A stretch of DNA of 64,000 bases, taken from the NCBI GenBank assembly GCA_024803745.1, contig JANJXV010000039.1:8772001-8836000 (forward strand), in the 5' to 3' direction. How positions within the stretch are numbered: position 1 is the stretch's first letter; the number at the start of each line of letters is the position of its first letter. Shown piece after piece: positions 8,985 through 18,640 of the stretch. A program made the position numbers and the translations under genes. The notes beneath the pieces are model-generated. The model saw only the letters and a list, made by a program, of their open reading frames with translations. It was not told where the DNA came from and searched no databases. Source of the DNA: Megascapheus bottae (Eukaryota > Chordata > Mammalia > Rodentia > Geomyidae).

Positions 8985-11900
8985 CTGACCTGGAGGCTTG
9001 GGAGTCCGGGGACGTTTGCTTGGTGAGTCTCCCTTTGAGAATGCCAGGGTGTCTGTGGGGGAAATGGACAGAGAATGGGGACAGCAGGATGGGGTCCAGC
9101 CCCGAGTAGACAAACAACTGGGGAGGAGGCTCTCCCCCAAATCTGTGCACTTAGGAGTCGGGCAGCAGTGCCCCATCTCCCAGCCTGGCTCCTCCCCTGC
9201 TACCCCACTCCTAATTCAGGAGCCAAAGGGGAACTGGACCCTGCCATGTCACACAGGGGTGGGGGGGTCGGAGGGGGAAGAGGAGGGACTCGAGTCAGAG
9301 TCTCTTTATTCAAAACAGGGCTTTTGGAAGTGGTGCTGTGGCTCAAGGGATAGAGCCATGGCCTGGAGCAGAAGAGCTCAGGGACAGCTCCCAGGCCCAG
9401 AGGCCTTCAGAGGAGGCCAGGGGCTCCCACCTGGAATCCCAACTACTCAGAGGCTGAGATCTGAGGATCACAGGTTGAAATTTAGACTGGGGGCATGACT
9501 CAAGTGGTCGAGTACTAACCTTGAGTGGACAAAGCTAAAAGAGCAGGGCCAGTGCCCAGACCCTGAGTTCAAGATACACTACACACACATATACAACTTT
9601 TTGTTTGTTTTGTCGATCTTAGGGCTTGAACTCAAGACCTGGGCACTGGCCCTGAGCTTGTCTGCTCAAGGCAGGCTCTCCTGTCTTCATTGTGGTTCAC
9701 TGGCGATAAGAGTCTCACAGGCTCTCCTGCCCGGCTGGCTCTGATCTCAGCCTCCTGAATAGCTGGGATTCCAGGCTTGAGCCACAGCACCCGGCTACAT
9801 TCTCCAAAGCTTCTTCCACCAGAAACCAAATACTTCCTGGAAACATGAGGCCTCCGTGGCTGCAAACAGGTGTAGGGAGAAACGTGCCTAGGAGTGCAAG
9901 GCTGATCCGGGAAGGACTTCCACAGAAACTGGAAACTCCAGTTCTCAGCCACAGGGTCTCACCTCTCTGGTTGCCCTGGAGCTTCTCTGACTCCATCTCC
10001 GGGAGAGAATTGGTCTCTGCAGGTGCCTGCGTCTCTGTCTCCATGACAACCCCTGTCTCAGTCTCTGGCTGGCTCGTAGTGATTTCTATTTGGGCAAGAG
10101 AGAAATGAGGAGAAGGGAGAGAAGTGAGAGAGGCCAGACACCAGGGCCCACACCTGGAATCCTAGCTACTCAAAAGAGGCTGATACCTAGAGGATCCAAG
10201 TTCAAAGCCAGCCCAGGCAGGAAAGTCAGTGAGATACTTATCTCCAAAGAACCAGCAAAAAGCTAGAAGAGGAGGTGTGGCTCAAGTGGTAGAGCACCAG
10301 TCTTGGAGCAATAAAGCTTAGAGAGAGGGTGTGACCCCGATTTCAAGATCTAGAACCAACACAGGATGTGGAGGAGGAGGAGGAGGAGGAGGAGGAGGGA
10401 GGGAAGGGAAGAAGGGAAGAAGGGTCAGGTCTTGGCTGCGCCATCACCCCAGAACTCAAGAGACAATAGGGACAACACACGGAATGTCAGTCTTCCAGCC
10501 GGGCTCAGCTACCTAGACTTTCACCTTCAGTCTGCTTCACCCACGGGTAACTCATGGTTGGAGCGTCTGGAAAGGCTGTATCTGGAGTAGGGAGAAAATC
10601 AGGTGTTAAAATGAAACAGACAGTGGGGCCGGGAGTTTGGCCTAGTAGTTACAGTGCTTGCCTAGCATGCACGAAGACCCGGGTTCGATTCCTCGGTACC
10701 ACATGCATAGAAAAAAGCCGGAAGTGGTGCTGAGGCTCAAGTGGTAGAGCTCTAACCTTGAGAAAGTCCAAGGACAGTGCTCAGGCCCTGAGCTCAAGCC
10801 CAGGACTGGCAAACTTGGCATTTAAAATATGATGTAAAAATCAACGTTAATAATTTCTTTAATTAAAAAAAATAAAATACAATTTCTACCATTAAAAAAA
10901 AAAAAAAACCAGACAGTGGTGGCTCCCGCCTGTAATCCCAGCTACTCAAGAGGCTGAGATCCGAGGATCGCTGTTCAGAGCCACGTGGGGCAGGAAAGTC
11001 CCTGGGAGACTCTCAACTCCAATTAACCAGTCAAAAACTGGACGTGGAGCTGTGGCTCAAATGGTAGTACACCATCCAGGCCCTGGGTTCAAGTCCCACA
11101 ACTGATCAAGAAAAAAACCAAGAGGAGGAGAGAGGGGAGAGGTAGAGAGGACTCACAGATGACAATTTTGGGGTGGGCTTCCCGAAGCAGCTCAGTTCTG
11201 ATGTGTGAGATGTTGGGTTACTGGCTTGCTCCTGCTTCAGAGTTCACGCACACAAGGGAGCCCCCCTCCACCAACCATGGGACAGGCCCTCCTTCCTGAA
11301 GCACTGGGTACCCCCTGGTCTTGCCAACCCTCTGAGAGATCCTGTCCAAAGAAATGCACCTGGCTACTCATTCCGAAAGCTTCCAAACTGGACTTGTTCC
11401 GGCAGGATCCCCTCCCTCAGAATCTCCCCCTAGGAACAGCACTCCCTTGTTCCTCAGGAAGCCAAGACTGAGCATCTTGATCAAGCCATTCTTGAAGCTC
11501 TCCCCTAAGACTTGATAACTACACAAATCCTTCATTCCCTTTGACCCCAGTGTGATTAGCTATGTAGCCAGAGAGATCTTGGCAGATCTGCCTCTCTGTC
11601 CCCACCTGTGGTGTAAGTGTGTTCGGCAGCCAGGTCGACCACATCAGTGTATTCAGCATTGTCCGATGTCTGTCCTGGAGAAACAGCGATGAGAAGATGG
11701 GGGTCTCTGGCTTCTTTCTTGAATCTTTTTTTTTAAACCCGTACTTGAACTCAGGGCCTTGCAATCTTTTGGTTCCCTCCCCCACCCCCCCAAGGCTGGT
11801 GCTCTACCTCTCGAGGCACAACTCCAATTCTGGTGTGTGTGTGGCTGACTCACAAACTTTCCTGCCCTGGCTGACTTGAAACTGCAGTCCTCAGCTCTCA

Positions 11901-12639
11901 GCCTCCTGAGTAGCAGGGATTGCAGGCTGGAGCCACTGGCGCCTGGCCACAGATAATATCTAGCATAGTCTACAAGGAACTGGCCTCGTGATGTCTATCT
12001 GCCTTTGCCCAAGATATGATGTCTTTCCATGTTCACCCTTGTGAAATACCAGAGTGGACGGGGAGCCTGCTCGAGGCTCTAGGGGGACACACAGCCACAG
12101 CAATCCCAGTTCCCAACTCGCTAGCTTCTGGCCAGAGCTCTTCCACAGGGCTGAGCCACTGTTTCCATATCCAAAATGTGGGTACAGAACCTACTTGAGA
12201 AGCCGCAAGAAAAGATCCACCCCCTCACCACCACTTGCTACCTTGGAAAAGTGCTTAACAGGTTTAACCACTTGGCCTGGTCCCAGGTGAGCCCCCTTTG
12301 TCTAAGGAACCAAGTATTATTTTGCTGGGAGTTTTGAGTCTCCTGGCTGCCAAGTAGAAAATAGACACCACACCTCAGAGCCAAATCAAACTTCATCCCG
12401 GTTGGAGGGGAAGGAGAAGGCTTGCAGTGGGCCAGATTCTGACTAGACTCTTTGGAACCGCCACTGTGGTTCTGTGGTGATCAAACAGGGTGTCACCCCG
12501 AAACTGTCTAACTGTCCTCACTTCCTGTGGGGCCTAGGGAGGAGGGGAGGCAGGCGCAGCATCAGTTCAGGCTCTTACCTCTGCTGGGCACAACCAGGCC
12601 AACCAGGATGAAGACACACAGGCGACCTGAGGACCACAT
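8116..12639 (-). CDS. FXYD5: FXYD5 (dysadherin), nine coding exons, 196 residues
   Basis: Type I FXYD protein that modulates the Na,K-ATPase and, in known orthologues, reduces cell adhesion. Coding exons: 12579-12639, 11606-11674, 10525-10581, 9963-10085, 8990-9052, 8787-8816, 8623-8697, 8280-8319 and 8116-8188. Phases agree at all junctions. Residues 1-20 form a signal peptide starting MWSSGRLC; an exon begins exactly at the ATG. Residues 21-124 form a Ser/Thr/Pro/Glu-rich ectodomain. PFFYD is at 131-135, the membrane helix at about 143-160, and a Cys/Arg-rich tail (GKCRQLSRLC) follows. The last exon, read from either of two in-frame acceptors 9 nt apart, adds 20-23 residues not present in human FXYD5, which ends about five residues after this motif. 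The membrane part is certain; the ectodomain exons rest on splice sites and phase. Confidence 0.9.
8453..8565 (+). repeat. SINE right half in a FXYD5 intron
   Basis: Only the tRNA-like half is present ('gtggctcaaggggtagagc', 'gagttcgagtccc'), between the two exons that flank the membrane-helix junction. Confidence 0.7.
8939..8983. repeat. (TG)n/(CA)n microsatellite beside a FXYD5 splice donor
   Basis: About 22 dinucleotide units. In the FXYD5 sense direction it is (AC)n and starts five or six bases after the GT of the 8990-9052 exon. Confidence 0.95.
9330..9795. repeat. Forward then inverted composite SINEs in a FXYD5 intron
   Basis: A forward copy lies at about 9330-9580 and an inverted copy at 9600-9795. 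They face each other, so the transcript could form a hairpin between them. Confidence 0.7.
10130..10350 (+). repeat. Forward composite SINE
   Basis: Left half 'cacctggaatcctagctact', right half 'gtggctcaagtggtagagca'. A (GGA)n tract follows at about 10366-10397. Confidence 0.75.
10627..10812 (+). repeat. ID-like (tRNA-derived) SINE
   Basis: Starts 'ggccgggagtttggcctagt' and has an A-box-like 'tagttacagtgcttgcc', a B-box-like 'gggttcgattcc', then a second tRNA-like half. The same element recurs at about 23575, 30190, 40960 and 55703 (forward) and 15345, 33835, 36240 and 48140 (inverted). Confidence 0.8.
10910..11115 (+). repeat. Forward composite SINE after an A/T-rich stretch
   Basis: Canonical B1 start ('ggtggctcccgcctgtaatc') and a tRNA-like right half, preceded by an A-run at about 10891-10908. 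Confidence 0.75.
11157..11197 (-). other. Exon-like 41-nt segment in FXYD5 intron 2 (cryptic or poison exon)
   Basis: It has an AG acceptor (cacatcag) and a strong GTGAGT donor. Its length is not a multiple of three. Inserted between the flanking exons it would shift the frame and reach a stop in the 10525-10581 exon. Skipping it gives a clean frame, so I left it out of the coding model. Confidence 0.35.
11735..11950 (-). repeat. Inverted composite SINE in FXYD5 intron 1
   Basis: Shows 'acttgaactcagggcctt', 'ggctggtgctctacc' and 'cagcctcctgagtagcagg' in inverted order. Confidence 0.75.
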
Positions 12640-13054
12640 CTGCGGGGCAAGGGGGTCGGGTCAGCGGGGTGCAGCCTGGGGCAGCTCTAGGATGGGGGAT
12701 CTTGCAGCTTATCCCTTCTTGAAGCAGACACCCCTAGTTTCATAGGCCCCCCCCCACCTCCAGCCAGGGTGGAGCCTTGGCCTTCGGGGCCAAGGCAAGA
12801 GGGTCCTGGAGAATGGGACAGACAAGCAAGCCAACACCCCGCTTCCCCTTTCCCACCTGGGTCCCCCCAAAGACCAAAAGCCACCAAGCAGCTGCCAGGC
12901 CACCTGGTCCCCCCAAAGTGTCCAGCACACAAGGCCCCTGGGAGCAAAAAGTTTCTGGTTGTTCCACCCTCCCGGGACCCCCAGGTGGGAGCCCAGGAAC
13001 GGGGAGGGGAGGCGGAGCGGGCAGGGCAGCAGGGGAGACTGAGGCCGGGTTTAC

Positions 13055-13330
13055 CTCGGAGCCGAGCATAGGTCTGGGCCGCAGCCTAGGGGTCGGAGGA
13101 TGCGAGCGGAGAGGGTGTGGCCGCGAAGGGGCGTGGCGCGTGGGCGGGGCCAGGGGCGGGGCTCGCGGGGCGGGTCCCTGATAGGCGGGCTACCGAGCGG
13201 GTGGGCGTGGCCCCGGCGTGGGCGGGGCCTCGGCGGGCGTGGGGTCCGGCGTGCGTTCGTCAGTCATTTCCTCTCCGGCTTCCTGGCCCGGAGGTGGGGC
13301 GGGGTGGGAGCGAGAGAGGCGTGGGGAGGA
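13055..13330 (-). promoter_or_regulatory. FXYD5: FXYD5 promoter: CpG island and 5' untranslated exon
   Basis: A GTAAAC donor (plus-strand 13053-13054) ends a small noncoding exon running upward from 13055, which would splice to the ATG exon. Immediately upstream is a CpG-dense block with many GGGCGGGG, GGGGCGTGG and TGGGCGGGG boxes (SP/KLF type) and no TATA box. The transcription start cannot be placed exactly. GC-rich DNA continues to the FXYD7 3' end. Confidence 0.6.
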
Positions 13331-13666
13331 CAGCGTGGGGTGGGGGACCCCGAGAAGGCGGGGTGGGGGCGGGAGGAGAAGGGGACCTGGGGGGCGGGAT
13401 GGAGCGGGGACTGGTGAGGGTGAGATGGCAGGGAGGAGGGGGACCGAGGGACCTGGGGGACAGGTGGAGAGGAGGGCAGGGGGAGGGGGGAAAGGGGTGG
13501 GGGGCTGAGGGGGGGATCTGGGGGTCAGGGCTGGGAGGAGGGGCGGCCCCTGGGGTAGGGGAGGGACAGAGGGCGGCGCTGGGGCCCGGGGCAGGAGAAG
13601 GGGGCCCCGCTCCCCCTCCCTGCGTGCCCACAGATGAGACCACACAGCCGGGGAACCCAGTGCACG

Positions 13667-13672
13667 TTTATT
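13667..13672 (-). terminator. FXYD7: FXYD7 polyadenylation signal
   Basis: AATAAA on the minus strand, about 310 nt past the FXYD7 stop. Only about 600 bp separates it from the first exon of FXYD5. Confidence 0.75.
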
Positions 13673-13984
13673 AAGCTCAGGACGCGGAGGCCGGGGCGGC
13701 GAGGGGGCTGCGGGCCTCGCAGGAGGAGACGGTGAGGTGCGGGTCCCGGGGGGCCTGGAGCTGGAGGCCACAGCCCCTGGGTCTGGGGCGCAGACGGGCT
13801 CTTCGGGGTACTGCCAAGGCCTGGGGAGGGACAGCAGGGTGCAGGGGCTCCAGCCTTGGGGTGGGTGGGGCGGCTCATTCCGGGGAGCGCTCCCCAGCAC
13901 CAGGCCGGGGTCCCCACCGCCTTCACCGGGTCGTCCAGGTCCCAGATCCGGGCAGGGACAGCCGAGGAAGCTGCCGGGCCGAGC

Positions 13985-15297
13985 TTAGACGCCGCCGCCG
14001 CCGCCAGGGGCTGGGGAAAGGGGGGGACAGTGAAAGACCCGGGCCCTGGGGACTCACGCCCGTGGTCCCCAGGCTGAGATCCGGGGATCATGGCTCAAAA
14101 CCACCCCCACCCCCCGCAGAAACGTCTGGGAAACTCTGTTCTCCAGTGAATCACCCGAAAGCCAGGAGTGGAGCTGAGGCTCAAGTGATAGAGCGCCAGT
14201 CTTGGAGGAAAAAAAAAAAATGGAAGGAACAGTGTCCAGGCCCTGAGTCCAAACCCAGGTAAGGCCCAGAATAACTGTGTGAGAGGCAGAGAGAACCCCA
14301 GCTCTGACCCCCTCCCCCAAGTCTCTGGGAAGGGTGCAGAGCCACTAAAATCAGGTCAAGGTATTTTTATATAATTAGCATGAACACCCCAAGGCACCAC
14401 TCTCTCCAGCCCTCTCTCCCCACCCTGCCCCCACCCCTCCTGTGTCATCTGCAACTTTCACCCCCTCCACCCGTCCTGCTTCACCCACATCTCCACTGAG
14501 CTATGTCTCTCCCTGCAAGACATCGCCCCTGTCCACCTCCCGTTCATCCTCAGACCTTCTGTACTGCCCACCTTCTTCCTCCCAGCCCCTCATAGTCTGC
14601 TTTTAGGGTGGCAGAGTTTGAACACGGGTCTTTGCATTTACTAAGCAAGTGCTCTACCCACATGAGCCACACCATCTTGAGGATCTGGTCGTTTTGTTTC
14701 TCCAGTCCTGGGGCTTGAACTCGGGGCCTGGACACTGTCCTTGAACATCTTTTTTCTCAAGGCTAGCACTCTACCATTTGAGCCACAGCCCCTCTTTATG
14801 TGGTACTTAGGAGGAATGGAACCCAGGGCTTCAGGCATGCTAGGCAAGCACTCTACCCCTAAGCCAGCTTCCCATCCCCCTCTGGTCATTTTTGAGATAG
14901 TGTCTCACGTTTTGCCTGGACTGTGATCCTCCTGTATATGTGTCCCACAGCTAGGATGGCGGGTGTGTACCACTACATTAAACAGACTGTCTAGATGAGG
15001 GGATTCGAGACCTTTTTTGCTCAGGCTGGTCTTGAACCACTATCCCCACACTCCCATAGCCACATAGTCCCTTTCTTTTCTTTCTTTTTTTCCTTTTATC
15101 CAGGACTGGGACTTGAACTTGATATCTGATGCTTTTGGCCTCATTGGTGCTCTAACCACCTGAGCCACACTTGCAACCTCTGCAGATGCCTTTTAAATGT
15201 GAATTTTAAAAATATTTATGCTATGTATTTGAATAGTTGTACGAAAGCCTAAGCCTTTTCTCCCTCCTTATTGCTCTTCCCCTCCCTCCCTCTGATT

Positions 15298-15341
<44 letters not shown>

Positions 15342-18300
15342 CCAGTCCTGGGCCTTGAACTCAGGGCCTGGGCACTGTCCTTGGGCTTTCTCAAGGCTAG
15401 AGCTCTACCACTTGAGCCTCAGCACCACTTCCAGCTTTTTTCTATGTATGTGGTACCAAGGAATCGAACCTGGGTCTTCGTGCATGCTAGGCAAGCACTG
15501 TACCACTAGGCCAAACTCCCGGCCCCTCCTTTATTTTTTTTTCATTCAAAGTTAGTGCTCTACCACTTGAGCCACAGCTCCAATCCCAGATATCTCTCTC
15601 CCTTCCCTCCCTCTCCCTCCTGCACGCTCTCTCTCTCTCTCTCCATTGGCAATAAATAAGTCACAGATTTTCCTTCCTTCCTACCCAAGCTGGCTTTGAA
15701 ACCTCAATTCTCAGATCTCAACCTAGCTAGGATTACAGGGGTGAGCCCCAGGCTGGGGAGCAGGGTGTTGGCAGGGGGTTCCTCTGTGGCTCTTTAGGAC
15801 ATTTCCCCCTGCTGGCTGTGGGTTGATGTGTCCCTCAGCCCCCTGTGGAATTGTCTAATATACGTCCGGATCCCCATACGCTCTGGTCCGTTTGGGGCAG
15901 TCTACTCCCCTTTTAAGACCCCCCAGCCTTCCCCCCAGAACCCCACACACGCGCTCCGGCCCTCACCTGAGGAAGGGAGTTCTGACTTGCAGGACTTACA
16001 GGTTGGGCTGTGAAGGCAGAGGAGAGAGACAGAGAACATAAGAGAGGTTCCACTTTCTTCCTGGGCCCTGGGTTAAGGGAGCCCTCCAGGACACCCCCCC
16101 ATTTTCCATTCCCCACATCCTCCAGACCTCTCAGACCTGGAGTCCGCTTTTCTGCACTTGACTTTCTTGCCTGTTGAGAGAGACGGGGAGAATGAATGAC
16201 TGCTTGAATGGATGGGTGGGCGGAGCGTCTGCGGGAGGTGGGCGGGGCCGGCTGGGGGCGGGGCCCACCGGGAGGGCGGGGCCAGGGCCCGGTGGGGGCG
16301 TGGCCAGGCGGGGGCCCAGCGGGAGGGCGTGGCCCGGGCCCAGTGGGGGCGTGGCCAGGCGGTGCCCACTGGGAGGGCGTGGCCCGGGGCGGGGCCCAGG
16401 CCCCAGTGGGAGGGCGTGGCCTGGCATGGCCGGGGCACTCACTGAGGATGATGATGATGCCCAGCAGGAACATGACGGTGGCCAGGGTCATGCCCACGGT
16501 CTGCACGGTGGCGTAGTCTAGGAAACAAGCCGACAGGGCAGGACGTGACCCCGGGCCTGCGCCCCCGCCCGCCGCGTAGCCCAGCGGCCTGCTGCAGTCG
16601 CGTCCAGTCCAGCCAGGTCCAGCGGGTGAGGGGCCCCGCTGGGGACGGGCTCCCCGGGACTCCCCAGGCCTCTGCTCTCTGCTCCTCTCCCCTGCTTCCG
16701 TGCTTCTGGATCCCACTTTTCCGAAGAATCAACGTCGTCTACGCCTCTTCCTCAACGTCGTGGTCCGCCATGGCTGCCTCTCCTGACTTGAGGTCGGAGC
16801 CACTTTGGGGCCTCACCTCAGAGCCTGCTGGGGTGCTGGTGCGTGCCACGTGAGAACCAAGGCCCTTGAGGCCATGTGTGGTCTAGCCTGCTGTCCTTCT
16901 TCCCTTCCTTCCTAGACCTCACCCGATCCACCCTTCCCAGCAGTCCTCCTGCCCGCCCCACAGCCTCCCTCAAGTTCCTGGATTCTTTCCAGATGTCAAC
17001 CTGCCTCGAGGCCTTTGCACATGCTGCTCCTGCTGCCTGCAAGTTCTTCCTCTAAATACCCACACAGCTCCTCCCTCACCAGTCTTCCCTGGCTGTCCTG
17101 TTTAGAATGTTCACACACACACACACACACACACACATTATTATGTTGTTTCTTTTGTGCTAATACTGAGGCTTGAACCCTAGGATCAGGCTGGTGTTCT
17201 ACCACTTGAGCCACAGCTCCCTCTTTGAGCAGTTTTGGTGGTTCATTAGAGCTAAAAGTCTCCCAGACTTTTCTGCTCCCTCAGATCTCAGCCTCCTGAG
17301 TAGTTAGGATTATAGGCGTGAGCACTGATGCCTGGCTTGGCAGTATTATTCTCACCTAAGACATCTCATTTTGTTCGCTGGAGTCTCTTCCATTGGGTCT
17401 CAAGTCAAGGAAAGCAGGATTCCAGGCTGGGTCACTGGGGTGCCTGCCACATGGCTTGGCACAAATCAGGAGCTCAGTAATCACCCACAGTGGGCCAGGG
17501 CTCTGCCGCTGCTAGCTGGCTTTCAGCTAGTAGTGACAAAAAGTGCTCACCTTAAGTAAATCTGAGTCATGGCTGGCTGCCTGCAGTGTGGAGGGAAGAG
17601 CATGGCAGAGCCACCGCTAGCCACTGAACAGTCAATATTTGATCTGAAGCCAGAGGAAGGGAGTGGAGTCTCAGCCTACTACGAGGAGAGGGGGAAGGGA
17701 GAGTGGACAGCAAGAGCAAAGGCCCTGGGGTAGGGAGGAAATTGGCCCACTGGAGAAACAGCATGACTGAGCAAAGATGGGGGAGGTGGAAAGGTGTCTT
17801 TCACAGGAAACTGGGATCAAATCTCAGACCTAGGGGTAACTTTGTTGAGCTTGAATGCCATGAGTTGATAGTCGGATATCAAGTAGGAAAATTCCCCCAA
17901 ATGGGAATTTAGCATTGCCCTTCAATATAGAAGGGACCAGAAAGGCAAAGTTGCTTGTCTAAGGCCACATAGCCACACAGTGGGGAAGCAAGACTCCAAT
18001 CCAGCAGCCTGGCTTCTCAGTTTATATTAAGGCTCAGAGGGAGGTCTGACCCCTCCCCCCACTCCAGTAATGACCCCCCTCACCCAGCCACGTCTTCATC
18101 TATCCAAAACACCACCACTCACCATAGTAAAATGGGTCGGGCTCCTCAGGACCTGGGGAGGGAAGACAGATGGAGAGAAGGAAAAAGATTTCAGCACTGA
18201 GTTTGCTCACCATTTTGAGTATGGATGTGTGCCATGGCTCAAGCCTGTCATCCTTAGCTACGCAGGAGGCTGAGATCTGAGGATCAAAGCCTGGAGCCAA

Positions 18301-18595
18301 TCCAGAGAGGAACATCTGGAAGATTCTCTTTTTTTTTTTTTTTTTTTGGTGGGTCATGGGGCTTGAACTTGGCCTGGGCACTGTTCCTGAGCTCCTCAGC
18401 TCAAGGCTACAGCTCTACTCCTGGGCCTGGGTGTTTGCAAGATTCTTATCTGCAGTAAATCACCTAAAAGCTGGAAGTGGAGCTGTGGCTCATGTGGTAG
18501 AGCACTAGCCTTGAGGGTGGGGAGCTGGATGTCAGTCCCAAGGCTTGAACTCGGGGCCTTAATTCTTCCACTTGAGCTACAGCTCCATCTCTGGC

Positions 18596-18640
<45 letters not shown>

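Noticed and set aside
10627..10812. tRNA-like A and B boxes that might indicate a tRNA gene
   Set aside because: The element is repeated many times, lacks a full cloverleaf and carries a SINE structure.
13190..13900. 236-residue proline-rich minus-strand frame
   Set aside because: It lies in the CpG island and 3' UTR between FXYD5 and FXYD7; low complexity and no splice or homology support.
15913..16716. 267-residue minus-strand frame over FXYD7 exons
   Set aside because: It contains the true FXYD7 membrane exon but reads through introns and the GGGCGTGG repeat; the spliced model explains it better.
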